Positions 1 through 9,200 of a DNA stretch of 64,000 bases are shown piece after piece. The DNA lies in contig CAKNFJ010000002.1 of assembly GCA_930633495.1 (NCBI GenBank), forward strand, positions 248,001-312,000, in the 5' to 3' direction. The notes beneath the pieces were generated by a model. The model did not search any database. It was not told the DNA's origin and worked only from the letters and a program-made list of their open reading frames with translations. How positions within the stretch are numbered: position 1 is the stretch's first letter; every line of letters starts with the position of its first letter. The position numbers were made by a program, and so were the translations under genes. The stretch comes from Hyphomicrobiales bacterium. Its GTDB lineage: Bacteria > Pseudomonadota > Alphaproteobacteria > Rhizobiales > Beijerinckiaceae.

Positions 1-639
1 AAGAATGCGCTCGGCGACATTGACAGCCCAGCGCGTCGACTCGCCGAAGCGATAGAGGGCGAACTTGCGCGCGGGCGTGACGTCCCGTGCGGAGACGAAG
101 GCGCCGTCGCCCTGGATCAAGGCGAGCGTCATGGCTGCGAAAGCGTCTGCGCGTTTTGCCTGCTGCTGATCCTCAGAGGTGTTGAGGCAGTTGGCGCCGT
201 GCATCAGGGTGAGGAATGTCTCGGCCTCGGCGCTCGTGGGGAGCTCCTGCCAGGAATAGATGTTGCCACCCGAAAGCCCCGTGGCAACGTAGCCGGCCGA
301 GACGCCGGTGTTGGGCGGCAGGATAACGCAGACCTTCTTCTCGGCCCCCTGTGGCGTGCGATAGGTCAGAACCCGCGACCAACCGATCGGGTTGGTGGTG
401 TCACGCAGCGACGTCAGGTCGTCGTCACACCAGTTGTCCCCGGTCTTTGTGCAGAGCTTCTGCATCGCGCGGTACCAGAACTGCCCCGGGTCATCACCGG
501 TGCGCTCCAGGAAGACAATCGGGAGGCCGGACATCTTCTCAAGGGACTCGACCGCGCGCTGAGCCGTCCCCGTCAGGTCCTGCGCGAAGGCCAGCCCCGG
601 AAGAAGCAGAGCAAAAAGGGCAACGAGAAAGCGATTCAT
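1..639 (-). CDS. Secreted protein of unknown function (3' end outside window)
   Basis: The reading frame starts at an ATG at 639, behind a GGAG ribosome site, and stays open to the window edge, so the C-terminus is missing. The first 20 residues (MNRFLVALFALLLPGLAFAQ) are a signal peptide with an AxA-type cleavage site, so export to the periplasm is expected. At least five cysteines follow, consistent with disulfides. I recognise no domain. The next gene upstream encodes another exported protein that also begins MNR, so both may belong to one envelope-related group; this is inference. Confidence 0.75.
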   Translation of the reverse strand, partial: MNRFLVALFALLLPGLAFAQDLTGTAQRAVESLEKMSGLPIVFLERTGDDPGQFWYRAMQKLCTKTGDNWCDDDLTSLRDTTNPIGWSRVLTYRTPQGAEKKVCVILPPNTGVSAGYVATGLSGGNIYSWQELPTSAEAETFLTLMHGANCLNTSEDQQQAKRADAFAAMTLALIQGDGAFVSARDVTPARKFALYRFGESTRWAVNVAERIL

Positions 640-713
640 CGGGCACTCCGGAAGGTGAGCGCCAAAACGGTAGTGGGAGCATGCGACTCCCACAAGGATT
701 GCGCTTGCGATTC

Positions 714-1658
714 TCAGGGACGGCGGAAGATTTCATCCTGAACACGGCGCCTGACAGCCTCCGCGTAGGCGATGTCGTAGGCGTTCTTCGATTCCATCGT
801 GACGTCATCAGCGAGCTTCACCAAGATCGAAATCGTCTCCGGAGTGAAGCGCCGGATGAGAGCGGCCGCCTTGTTGAACCGTAGGATCATCTCTCGGGTC
901 GTGCGCGAGGTCATCGTCGGCGGAATCACAGCGCCCGACTCGTCCTGAACGATGAGGTCTGACGGCCGCTTTTCCCAATCGCGCCACTCCAGCCGGCGCT
1001 TCAAGATGATCAGCGGCTTGTCCATGATCTTGTTAAGATGCTCTTTGCCCTGCGCCTCACGCCAACCCTTCACGGCCTGTGCGTAGTCCGGGACGAAAAG
1101 GAGACACTCGTTGACATACTGGATGGCCGCATTCAGGTCCTTGTCGCTCATAAGCATGAAGCTCTGACCGAACATCTCGGCAGACGAGTCCTTCATGCTG
1201 ACCGGGTCGATTTCGAATTCCAGCAGCTGCGAGCACTGCGGGAATTTGATCGCATCCTTCGCAAGGCCGGACGCGAACTCGTCGACCTGGATCGAACGCT
1301 CAGCCACAGGGAGGACCTTGTCTCGCGCACCTTCGATCATCGCTCGCCAGTTATTGCCGTCCACCATGGCACCCTGCTTCGAGTAGCCATGGCAGGCTCG
1401 TGCGAGGTCGATCACCTGCTGGTAGTCTTTTTCCGCCCAGCGGATGGCCGGCTTGCCGAAGACCGTCTTGAACTGGAGCAGGTTCAGCCGGGTGTCTCCG
1501 GCGCTGGTCTTCAAAAGCGGCGCACAGGCCTTGTCGTACTCTTCTGTGCTCCATTGCGATCCCGCCCGGGCCGGGCCCTGGTCCTGTGCCAGAGCTACGG
1601 CGCCGATCATCGAGACGCCGATGATTGCAGGGAGGGCGAGCCGGAGCAAACGATTCAA
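714..1658 (-). CDS. Exported protein of unknown function
   Basis: About 314 residues with an N-terminal signal peptide ending near ALAQ (about residue 25). No ATG is available. A TTG at 1658 gives the start MNRLL, which resembles the neighbouring exported protein. A second TTG at 1649 has a better placed AAGGA site eight bases ahead and is an alternative. The mature part is mixed alpha and charged with no motif I can name. It lies 74 bp upstream of the partial gene at the left edge on the same strand, and diverges from the gene starting at 1693. Confidence 0.7.
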   Translation of the reverse strand: MNRLLRLALPAIIGVSMIGAVALAQDQGPARAGSQWSTEEYDKACAPLLKTSAGDTRLNLLQFKTVFGKPAIRWAEKDYQQVIDLARACHGYSKQGAMVDGNNWRAMIEGARDKVLPVAERSIQVDEFASGLAKDAIKFPQCSQLLEFEIDPVSMKDSSAEMFGQSFMLMSDKDLNAAIQYVNECLLFVPDYAQAVKGWREAQGKEHLNKIMDKPLIILKRRLEWRDWEKRPSDLIVQDESGAVIPPTMTSRTTREMILRFNKAAALIRRFTPETISILVKLADDVTMESKNAYDIAYAEAVRRRVQDEIFRRP

Positions 1659-1692
1659 TCCTTGTGTCAGTCCAGAATTATCCTCATGATTC

Positions 1693-2517
1693 TTGCTCCT
1701 AGCAAGCTTCTGGAGACCTGCCTTGCTCGCACCCGCGCTCGCGGTCGTTCAAGCCGCTCGCGGCTTGAAGCTCTACCTCTCTGACGCAGGCCTTTGGCGT
1801 CTCGGCGCGGAGCCGCGCCACCACAAGGCCGTTCTCAAAGCCATTGGCGAGGCTCTCTCGGAATTCGACCGGGTTACAGGACAGTCGAAGGATCCTACCG
1901 GCGCTCTCGTTGCCATGATCCGGGCGCCGGGCTCTGAAATCGACATCAGCCGGCTCGTAGATGAGCTTCGGGCGGGCGGCCCCGGTGTCCGGGCGGAAGC
2001 GGTTCTGAGCCTGGTTCCCCAGCCCGGCGAGCTCGGGCCTCCTGACGCCGACCCTTCGAGCCCTGACGGCTACTTCCACGGCGTCGACAACGTCCCGAAC
2101 GATTTCGCCCGGAAGTATGTCGATCCGGATCTGGAACGGAAGTTGAAGGGAGAGGCCCCTGACGAGGAGGCCCCTGATGGCCCTAGCTCCACGCCTTCTT
2201 CTCCACGGCCCGGCCTGAAGCCCAGCTCGAAGCCTCGGCACCTGGAGCTGATGAAGGCCGCCGGCCTCGGTGTCATCCAGGAGCGACTGCGAGCGATTCT
2301 GTCACGGGTGGGTCCAGAGGATAGCCCGCGACTAAAGGCTGTGATTGGGGGTTTCGCCGCTGTCCTCGAAGAGATTGGTCAGGGCTACACGCCGAGCGGC
2401 ACCTTCGTTCGCATGAAGCCCGAGACGATCAGCAAGCTGCTGTCGCTGACTCACGAGCTAGATCTCGTCGATCGTGAGCTCTCAGACGTACCCCATCACA
2501 GTTTCGGGCCCCGCTGA
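1693..2517 (+). CDS. Unknown protein, 274 residues
   Basis: Open frame with a TTG start and no clear ribosome site, so the N-terminus is uncertain. The middle (about residues 115-180) is rich in Pro, Asp, Glu and Ser and looks disordered. The C-terminal 90 residues appear helical and folded. No signal peptide or recognised domain. The 3' end overlaps the convergent gene 2496..3017 by 22 bp. Codon use resembles neighbouring genes, which supports it as real, but no function can be given. Confidence 0.55.
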   Translation: MLLASFWRPALLAPALAVVQAARGLKLYLSDAGLWRLGAEPRHHKAVLKAIGEALSEFDRVTGQSKDPTGALVAMIRAPGSEIDISRLVDELRAGGPGVRAEAVLSLVPQPGELGPPDADPSSPDGYFHGVDNVPNDFARKYVDPDLERKLKGEAPDEEAPDGPSSTPSSPRPGLKPSSKPRHLELMKAAGLGVIQERLRAILSRVGPEDSPRLKAVIGGFAAVLEEIGQGYTPSGTFVRMKPETISKLLSLTHELDLVDRELSDVPHHSFGPR

Positions 2518-3017
2518 TCGTCGCCATCCGGCTTTCTGATCACGATGAGCTCCTGGGTGTAATCGTCTTTCTCGACGATCTGCACATCTGCGCTGTCGCC
2601 AAGCTCCCGCTGGAGCTTGGCCTGCTGCATGTAGATTTCACGAGACTGAAGTGCATCTCCGGTCGCTGAGTCATAAAAATCGTCGTGCCACTCGTACGCA
2701 TCACCATAGCGGGTCGCGATCGCCTCGTATTCTTTCGGCCGGAGTGCGGTCAGCATAAGGCGAAGCGTCTCTTCCTGCGTCAGCGGGATCTCCAGATCGT
2801 CGCTTCGATAGATGATTGCGGGTCCGCCGGTGATCAAACTTTTGAGCTCTGGAATTGGCTTCAGATCGAGGATGGCCTCCGGAGTTTGGATCCCGGTCAT
2901 CAGCGAACTCGTCGGATTGAACTCCAAGATGCCATCCGCGTGCTCGACCTGGATCTGGAGAACCGCCAGTCCCGTCTCCTTCCGATTGCGCGGGGTGGGG
3001 TCGATGTTAAGCGGCAT
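2496..3017 (-). CDS. Unknown cytosolic protein, 173 residues
   Basis: ATG start, acidic protein without signal peptide or membrane segment. The central part (about residues 25-110) alternates hydrophobic and charged stretches like a small alpha/beta domain. I recognise no family. It converges on the gene ending at 2517, and its 5' side faces the exported-protein gene 3132..4157 on the same strand, 114 bp away. Confidence 0.65.
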   Translation of the reverse strand: MPLNIDPTPRNRKETGLAVLQIQVEHADGILEFNPTSSLMTGIQTPEAILDLKPIPELKSLITGGPAIIYRSDDLEIPLTQEETLRLMLTALRPKEYEAIATRYGDAYEWHDDFYDSATGDALQSREIYMQQAKLQRELGDSADVQIVEKDDYTQELIVIRKPDGDDQRGPKL

Positions 3018-3131
3018 TTCGTACTCCAGCGATTTCTGGCCAGGCTGCTCTCGGGCGGTTTAGACGTCGAGTCGCCTGTCCTTTTTGGCGCCGCCGGCGA
3101 CGCAAGGCAATCTGAGGCCCGTTCGATCGAG

Positions 3132-4157
3132 CTAATTGGCTACCCGAAATGGCGCCGCGGCTGCGGATTTGGGCGGGAGACCAATCTGCAACGGTGGGGC
3201 GGATGGCACCATGAGCTTCGGCCTCGACTTCGGCGCAGCTGACTTGGCGATGCGGGGCTTGGCAAGGGATGGTTTTGCCACCGGCTCCGGCGGCGGCATA
3301 GCCGGGGCAAGTGATGCGATGTCAACCACAGCCTCTGGTGGGTCAAACGGTGTGCGCCAGCAGCTGAGACCCTGTCTTCGTCCTGGCTGATAGACCTCTG
3401 CTTCGCGCTCGATCCCTGGAACGAGCCGACACTCCGCGGGCGGGTTCCAGCTTTTCACCAAAGCGGGCCAGGTCTTTGCCAGCGCAATCGCGGCTGCCTT
3501 CGCCTCGTGCGGGGCACTCACCGCCTCTTCTTCACCGCGGATGCAGTCGAGATCAAGGTGTCCGGCTGCAAGGCAAAGCCCATCCCGTTCGATCGTGTCG
3601 GTGATCGGGCCGGCGCTTAGCATCAGCCACCCGTCATTGGTCTGGGTCACCGAAGGGACGAGATAGGCAAGATGCGGCTCGGCGATCAAGATGCGTTGCC
3701 AGTCCGCCAGCGCGTCCATCGGGTCCTTCGACCGGTAGATCGCGAGACGAACCCAATTCGCCGACTTCGGGCGCATCGATTTCGGGTCGGAGGACGTGGG
3801 GCGCGCTTCGGTGACGCTTTCGGCCGTCCCAATCGCCTCTCCGCGAAGCACCCGCAGGGCTGCGCCAAGCCCGATCTGCGGATCGGTCGACACGTCGGTG
3901 CTGACTGCCACGCCCGGGTCAGGCGCGAGCAAGGCTGCCGGGGCATTCGTATCGGTTGGTGCAAGGGTGATGCAGGTTGCGCCGGGATTGCGATGCAGGG
4001 CAGTCTCCGCCGCACCTGCGGGGACATCACCGGCATATCGCTCCAGGTGAACCGTTCGCCCCTTATCGGTGCACAGCAAGGTCCAGCCTTCCGCCCGCGC
4101 GTCCGGCGCGAACAGCATCGCAATCCCAAGCAGAACAGCTGCGCCCCAATTTCTCAA
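3132..4157 (-). CDS. Secreted protein with possible SPOR-like domain
   Basis: 341 residues. Signal peptide at residues 1-22 (hydrophobic core followed by ADARAEG). Around residues 135-200 a stretch reads RLAIYRSKDPMDALADWQ followed by a GP-containing strand, which resembles the Q..y....A...L....GP pattern of SPOR peptidoglycan-binding domains; this assignment is by eye and weak. The C-terminal 70 residues are rich in Pro, Ala and Lys and probably disordered. Six or more cysteines suggest a periplasmic protein. It diverges from 4296..5048 across a 138-bp gap. Confidence 0.65.
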   Translation of the reverse strand: MRNWGAAVLLGIAMLFAPDARAEGWTLLCTDKGRTVHLERYAGDVPAGAAETALHRNPGATCITLAPTDTNAPAALLAPDPGVAVSTDVSTDPQIGLGAALRVLRGEAIGTAESVTEARPTSSDPKSMRPKSANWVRLAIYRSKDPMDALADWQRILIAEPHLAYLVPSVTQTNDGWLMLSAGPITDTIERDGLCLAAGHLDLDCIRGEEEAVSAPHEAKAAAIALAKTWPALVKSWNPPAECRLVPGIEREAEVYQPGRRQGLSCWRTPFDPPEAVVDIASLAPAMPPPEPVAKPSLAKPRIAKSAAPKSRPKLMVPSAPPLQIGLPPKSAAAAPFRVAN

Positions 4158-4295
4158 AGGAGAGAATCCTCAATTCTTGATCGGCGCGATTATGCCTGTC
4201 GGCGACGATATTCGCATCGCGAAGTTTCCCCTCATCCACCGTGCTTGTGGCTTTCCTGAAAGGATCCCTTCATAGCCTCGGAAAGCGAGGAATCG

Positions 4296-5048
4296 ATGCA
4301 GTCGCGAAGTGCGCCCATCGTCGTTTTGAAGGTGAACGGGATCACGATGCCCGTGGATATCCGCGAGCTCTCGCCGCGAAGCATTCGCTTGCTCAATCGC
4401 GTCGACAACCGGATCCTGACACCCTTTTTCTACGCTCTCGGCATGGACAAGCGCCATATCGAGCTGGATCCCGCAACCCTTGTTCGGGCGTCTGGCCGTC
4501 TGAACGAACCAGCCGAGATCTATTTCACGGCTCTCGCACCGGCCGAGCTCCAATCGTCGAATTCAGAGCTTCAAGTCGGACGATATGGCAACCCGCGGCT
4601 GCTGGAAACCGTCATCAAATGGCTCGATGCTTCGGCAAAGATCATTGAAGATGCAACCGCTTCGCGGGAACGCCACTTCGAGAAAGAGCACGCGGCCCTC
4701 GATCGGGAGATCAGCGAGTGGTTCGAGCAGCTCTCCCGCGTCGCCCTTTCGAATCCAACCCGATTGCTTGTTGGCCCTTCCGGCCGGGTTGAACGTGAAG
4801 GCGAGGAAATTGTCGTGAACTGGCGCGCCGTGCCCCTTGCTCGCACCACGGGGCGGGCGAACGGTCTATATCTTCGCATCCGTGACCGTGCCGATCGCGA
4901 AGGGGCGCCGTCAGCGCACGCCTGGCTGATGCGTCAGCCGGAAATGAAGAGCGTTCTCCACGCGCTTGAGGCCGCGCTCATCAAGAAGATGCCGTCTCAG
5001 CATCCCACCGAGCCTTCCGCTCCCAGCGTCCCGGGTTCCCGTTTCTGA
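4296..5048 (+). CDS. Unknown protein, 250 residues
   Basis: ATG start after the divergent gap with 3132..4157. No signal peptide. Residues about 115-160 are strongly charged and helical, with a short coiled-coil character. The last 20 residues are rich in Pro and Ser. No known family seen. The gene 5069..5695 follows after 20 bp on the same strand, so the two are probably co-transcribed. Confidence 0.65.
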   Translation: MQSRSAPIVVLKVNGITMPVDIRELSPRSIRLLNRVDNRILTPFFYALGMDKRHIELDPATLVRASGRLNEPAEIYFTALAPAELQSSNSELQVGRYGNPRLLETVIKWLDASAKIIEDATASRERHFEKEHAALDREISEWFEQLSRVALSNPTRLLVGPSGRVEREGEEIVVNWRAVPLARTTGRANGLYLRIRDRADREGAPSAHAWLMRQPEMKSVLHALEAALIKKMPSQHPTEPSAPSVPGSRF

Positions 5049-5068
5049 CCAACCATGAGAGCCACGCT

Positions 5069-5695
5069 ATGACCGATATCCAGACCTTCGACGTCATCGA
5101 AGCCAAAGCGAATTTCGATCGCTTTGCTGTCGAGGACACCATCTCATCCATTCTCGAACGCTATGGCCACACCGCCGACATCCTGGAGTCGACTGTGCCC
5201 GGCGTCGTCGCATTCACCCGCATCGGCGACTACGGGGCGTTCCCGGATTACCAGCGCATTGCAGCTGCGATTGCCCGCGAGACGGGCCATGAGGTCCGTG
5301 TCATGGCGAACGCCGACTGGACGTTCGACGATCGCTGCGATGAGGAAGCAACCTACGTGCTTTTCGGCATCGAAGGCTTCGACGCGAGCTACGAGGACGA
5401 GCATCGCAACCGTATCTACGCTGTCGATCCCGAGTCTGCCCTCACCGATCAGGCCTTCGAGGATTACAACCGTGCTCTGAAGGTGCTGGACCTGCGCATC
5501 GAAGAGCTTGCGGTGAAGTCCAAGCAGCTCAGCGCGACCGGCCAGCAGCCGGACGAGTCGGAACGCGATCAGCTCGTCGAGATGAAAAAGTCTCTGGGCG
5601 TGGAGGACGTGGCTCCCGTCGCGGCTATCCTGAAGCTGGACTGGCAGGGCGCGCTCGCCGCTGCGGCGCCGGCGGAGCCGGTCCCGTCGCCCTGA
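5069..5695 (+). CDS. Unknown acidic protein, 208 residues
   Basis: ATG start 20 bp after the preceding gene, likely the same operon. The protein is acidic, with an alpha/beta-looking N-terminal domain to about residue 130, a charged helical segment near residues 140-180, and an Ala/Pro-rich tail. No signal peptide, membrane segment or recognised motif. It is tail-to-tail with the dUTPase gene: the two stop codons abut at 5695/5696, a compact arrangement typical of this replicon. Confidence 0.65.
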   Translation: MTDIQTFDVIEAKANFDRFAVEDTISSILERYGHTADILESTVPGVVAFTRIGDYGAFPDYQRIAAAIARETGHEVRVMANADWTFDDRCDEEATYVLFGIEGFDASYEDEHRNRIYAVDPESALTDQAFEDYNRALKVLDLRIEELAVKSKQLSATGQQPDESERDQLVEMKKSLGVEDVAPVAAILKLDWQGALAAAAPAEPVPSP

Positions 5696-6223
5696 TCAGG
5701 CCGATCGGCCGGTGGATCCGAAGCCGCCGGCCCCGCGATCTGTTTCGTCCAGGTGGGCGACTTCAGCGAAGGCGACCTGGTTCGAACGCAGGAAGACCAA
5801 CTGCGCAATTCGGTCGCCAGACTTGATCTTGATCGGCGGGTGCCCGGGCGCGACGATCGCAGCAACCATCACCTCTCCGGTATAGTCCGGATCGACGATC
5901 TCGGCGACGAGATGAAGCCCTTCGTTGCCCAGGCCGGAGCGAGGGGCTACATGGGCGTAGAAGCCTGCAGGCGGCGTCAGAGCGATTCCGGTCGGCAGAC
6001 GAACAACCTGGTGACCGACCTCCGTGATCTTTCCTTCGGGATCGAACAAAAACAGGTCGGCGCCAATGGCGCCTGCGGTCTTATAGGATGGAAGCTTCGC
6101 ATCCGGATGGACTTTGCGGACTTTCGCCTCAGGAGCAAAATTTGCGTGAGTCATGACGCTTTCGGGTTTGTGGGTTTCGAGGATCATTCCGAGAATGACG
6201 GTGTCAATTCCTTGGTGCGACAC
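5696..6223 (-). CDS. dut: dUTP diphosphatase (dUTPase)
   Basis: Trimeric dUTPase, hydrolysing dUTP to dUMP and pyrophosphate. It keeps uracil out of DNA and feeds dTMP synthesis. The five family motifs are in order: AGAIGADLF, PRSGLG, the beta-hairpin motif VDPDYTGEV with its Tyr, GDRIAQLVF, and the C-terminal glycine-rich RGAGGFGSTG arm that closes over the active site. The length (about 150-175 residues) is normal. The first codon is uncertain: GTG at 6223, ATG at 6187 or ATG at 6154 (MTHANF) are all possible, and the motifs begin only after the last. It diverges from the helicase gene across about 20 bp. Confidence 0.93.
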   Translation of the reverse strand: MSHQGIDTVILGMILETHKPESVMTHANFAPEAKVRKVHPDAKLPSYKTAGAIGADLFLFDPEGKITEVGHQVVRLPTGIALTPPAGFYAHVAPRSGLGNEGLHLVAEIVDPDYTGEVMVAAIVAPGHPPIKIKSGDRIAQLVFLRSNQVAFAEVAHLDETDRGAGGFGSTGRSA

Positions 6224-6243
6224 GAATCTTCGAGCCTGAATCC

Positions 6244-9200
6244 ATGATCAATCAGCCTTGGGTAGATCTCTCTGAGTACGGCCTCCAGCTCAAGCTGGTC
6301 CGCTCGTTCAGCGGCGTCTCGAACCTCGTGTTGCTCGGTGAATCCAATATCGTTCGCGACCTGCACACTCCGGCGAACAAGCTTGGTTTCAAGCCCCACC
6401 AGACGAACAAGAAGCTGCTCTTCAAGGTAGCCAAGTTCGACGACAATGGCGTCCTGACCGAGAAGATTTCGGTGGATGCGTTCCGCCCCTTCTTCCCGAA
6501 GGCGAAGGCGGACACCTACGAGCTCGAACGGCACTATGTCGATCTCGCTGCGAGCCACGCAGCGGACAAGCCCGTCGATCGACCCCAGGATGCAGCGGCC
6601 ACCAAGGGCGTGCCGGCGCGCGTTCTATCGGGCGGTCATCCGCTCGGCTTCAATCGCTTCGTTCAGGAAGTCTACGAGCTCAATGGTGAGCGCTATATCA
6701 AGGACACCCGCGGTATGGCCGTCTCCGAGCGAGACGGCACGACGCCCGGTCTCTTTCTGCGTGCACCGGACGCCGAGTCCCTCGCTATCTGCGCTGAGGC
6801 TTTCGTTGAGCAGGCTGCGCGTGGGCGCGTCCAACACGCTGCAGATCTGCAGCGCTTCATTTCCACGATCGGGCACCAGGGGCCGGTAGCCGAGTTTACC
6901 GATGCGGTGACCGCGGCGCTCGGCCGGCACCTCGCCAAGCGGGGCGGCACCACGCTGGGAGATGCCTTCATCACCGCGTCGAAGATGCATGAGGCCCTCC
7001 CCTGCCTCCACGACACGAACGGAGCCTTTGTCGCCGGTCCGATGGCCGTCGCTTCCCAGCGCATCCTCGGTCTCGACCCGGCGCTGACCGATCGAACGAT
7101 TGCGATCGACGACGCAGGCCCGGGTTATCTGCTGTCGCATATGCCGAAGGGCGCCAAGTTCGAAATTCGAGCTGACTCGGAGAAGCATGCTGCTGCGCTG
7201 CGAGCGGTGGCTGCCGTCCGCGGTTTGAAGGATATCGAGTTCCGCAAGGGCGGCCTCCAGTCCTCCGACGCGCGCGGCCTGTTCGCCGATGTCGGCAGCA
7301 ATCACTCCGCGATCATTCCCCAGCTCGGCAAGATCGGGACCGACGGCGTTGGTGTGATCGTTCTCGATTCCCCGAAGAACGATCAGGAAGAGGCGAAGCT
7401 TGCCGCCATCCGCGATCAGATTGCTCGCGAATGGCGCTTCGAAGCCGAGTCCACGATCGATGGCGGCCTCTGGGGTGGGCATCCCGACCTTTCGGGCCGG
7501 ATCATGCTCGCCATCGCGGGCCGGCGTTCCGAGCCGTCCGAGGATGCGCTGCCTCCCTCGCCGCGCCCGATCCACGACTGGACCTCGCTCTGGACCTGGA
7601 CGGCAGAGATCGTCTCGAACCGCGCCCGTGAGGCGGATCGTTCCCGGCTTGCCGCCGCGGCGAATGTCGAGCTGAAGGGCGATGCTGATCCCAAGTCGAT
7701 CAATTCGTTCCAGGTGCCCTATGCGAGCGCGTCACGGGTCGGGAACCCGTCGACCATGGTCCCCCGCAATCTCGAAGCCGCGACCCGAGAAGCCTTGGCT
7801 CGCGTCGTCCGTCAGCATGGCGACGTCGACTCCTTCGTCGCCGCCGAGTTCGGCTATTCGAAGGATGATCTGGCTCGGATCTTCTCGCCGGAACAGATTG
7901 ACGCCCTGGCCCTCTACCTCCATGCAGACGAGCGCGAGCGCGGCTTCCTGATCGCCGACCAGACCGGCGTCGGCAAAGGCCGCACCCTTGCCGCCATCCT
8001 GCGCCGAGCAGCGATGCGCGGCGAGCGGGTGATGTTCCTGACCGAGCGCCAGCAGAACCTCTCCGACATCTGGCGTGACATCGTTCACACCGAGTCCGCA
8101 GCGCACTTCCTGCCGATGGTGCTCAACGACTCGGTCTCGATCATCGACGAGGCGACCAAGAAGGTCGTCATGCGCGGCGCGGCGCGCGAGGATGTCGACG
8201 CCATGCTCGATTCCGGCGCCTGGCCTGCGAGCGTCAACCTGATCCTCGGGACCTACAGCCAGTTCAATCGCGAAGTCGTCGAAGGTCAGAGCACGACCGA
8301 GGGCGACCTCACAAAACGGAAGTCCGCCTGGCTTCGCGGTGTGATCGACGCCGAGACGAAGCTCGTTCTCGACGAGTGCCACAACGCGGCCGCCTCGACA
8401 TCGAACGTCGGCAAGAACATCAAGGCTGCCGTCGATAAGTGCGGCGGTGTCGTCTTCTCCTCCGCGACCTTCGCGAAGACGGCCGAGCACATGGATCTCT
8501 ATTGGAAGCTCCTCCCCGAAGGGCTTCTCGACGGCGAGATGGCGCTCATGATGCAGCGCGGTGGCGAGACCTTCCAGGAAATCCTGTCGGCGATGCTCGT
8601 CCAGGACGGCGTTATGATCCGTCGGGAGTTCGACCTCTCGCGTGTCACCTATCGCACGGTCGTCGACACCCAGCGCTTTGACAGGAACCGCTCGTACATG
8701 GATGCGGTCGCGCCCATCCTGGGCGAGTTCGTCAGGTTCGCCGCATCCTGCGACCAGACTGTTCAGGACGAGCGCAATGCTCGCGCCAATGCGCCGGAGG
8801 GCGAAGCTGGGCCCGTTCATCAGGCCTTCCGCTCTGGTTACGGCAGCCCGCTCTATACAATTTCGCGGCTCTTCGTTGCGGCCCTGAAGATCGATATCGT
8901 CGTCGAGCAGGCGATCGACGCGCTGCAGAATAACCGCAAGCCCGTCATCGTCGTCGAGAACACGGTCCAGAGCCTGCTCGAAGAGCTGGCCGAACAGGAC
9001 ATCGAGGTCGATGGCGCCGTCGTCGCTGACTTCCGCGCTCTGTTTCATCGCATTCTGCGGAAGATGGGTCAGCGGACGCTCAACACCCAGAATGGTGCGG
9101 TGCGCGACCTCACGGCGGACTATCCCGAGCTCAAGGCCATCAGTGATCGCATCCGCCGCCTGATCGAGAACCTTCCTGACATCCCCGCCAGCGCCGTGGA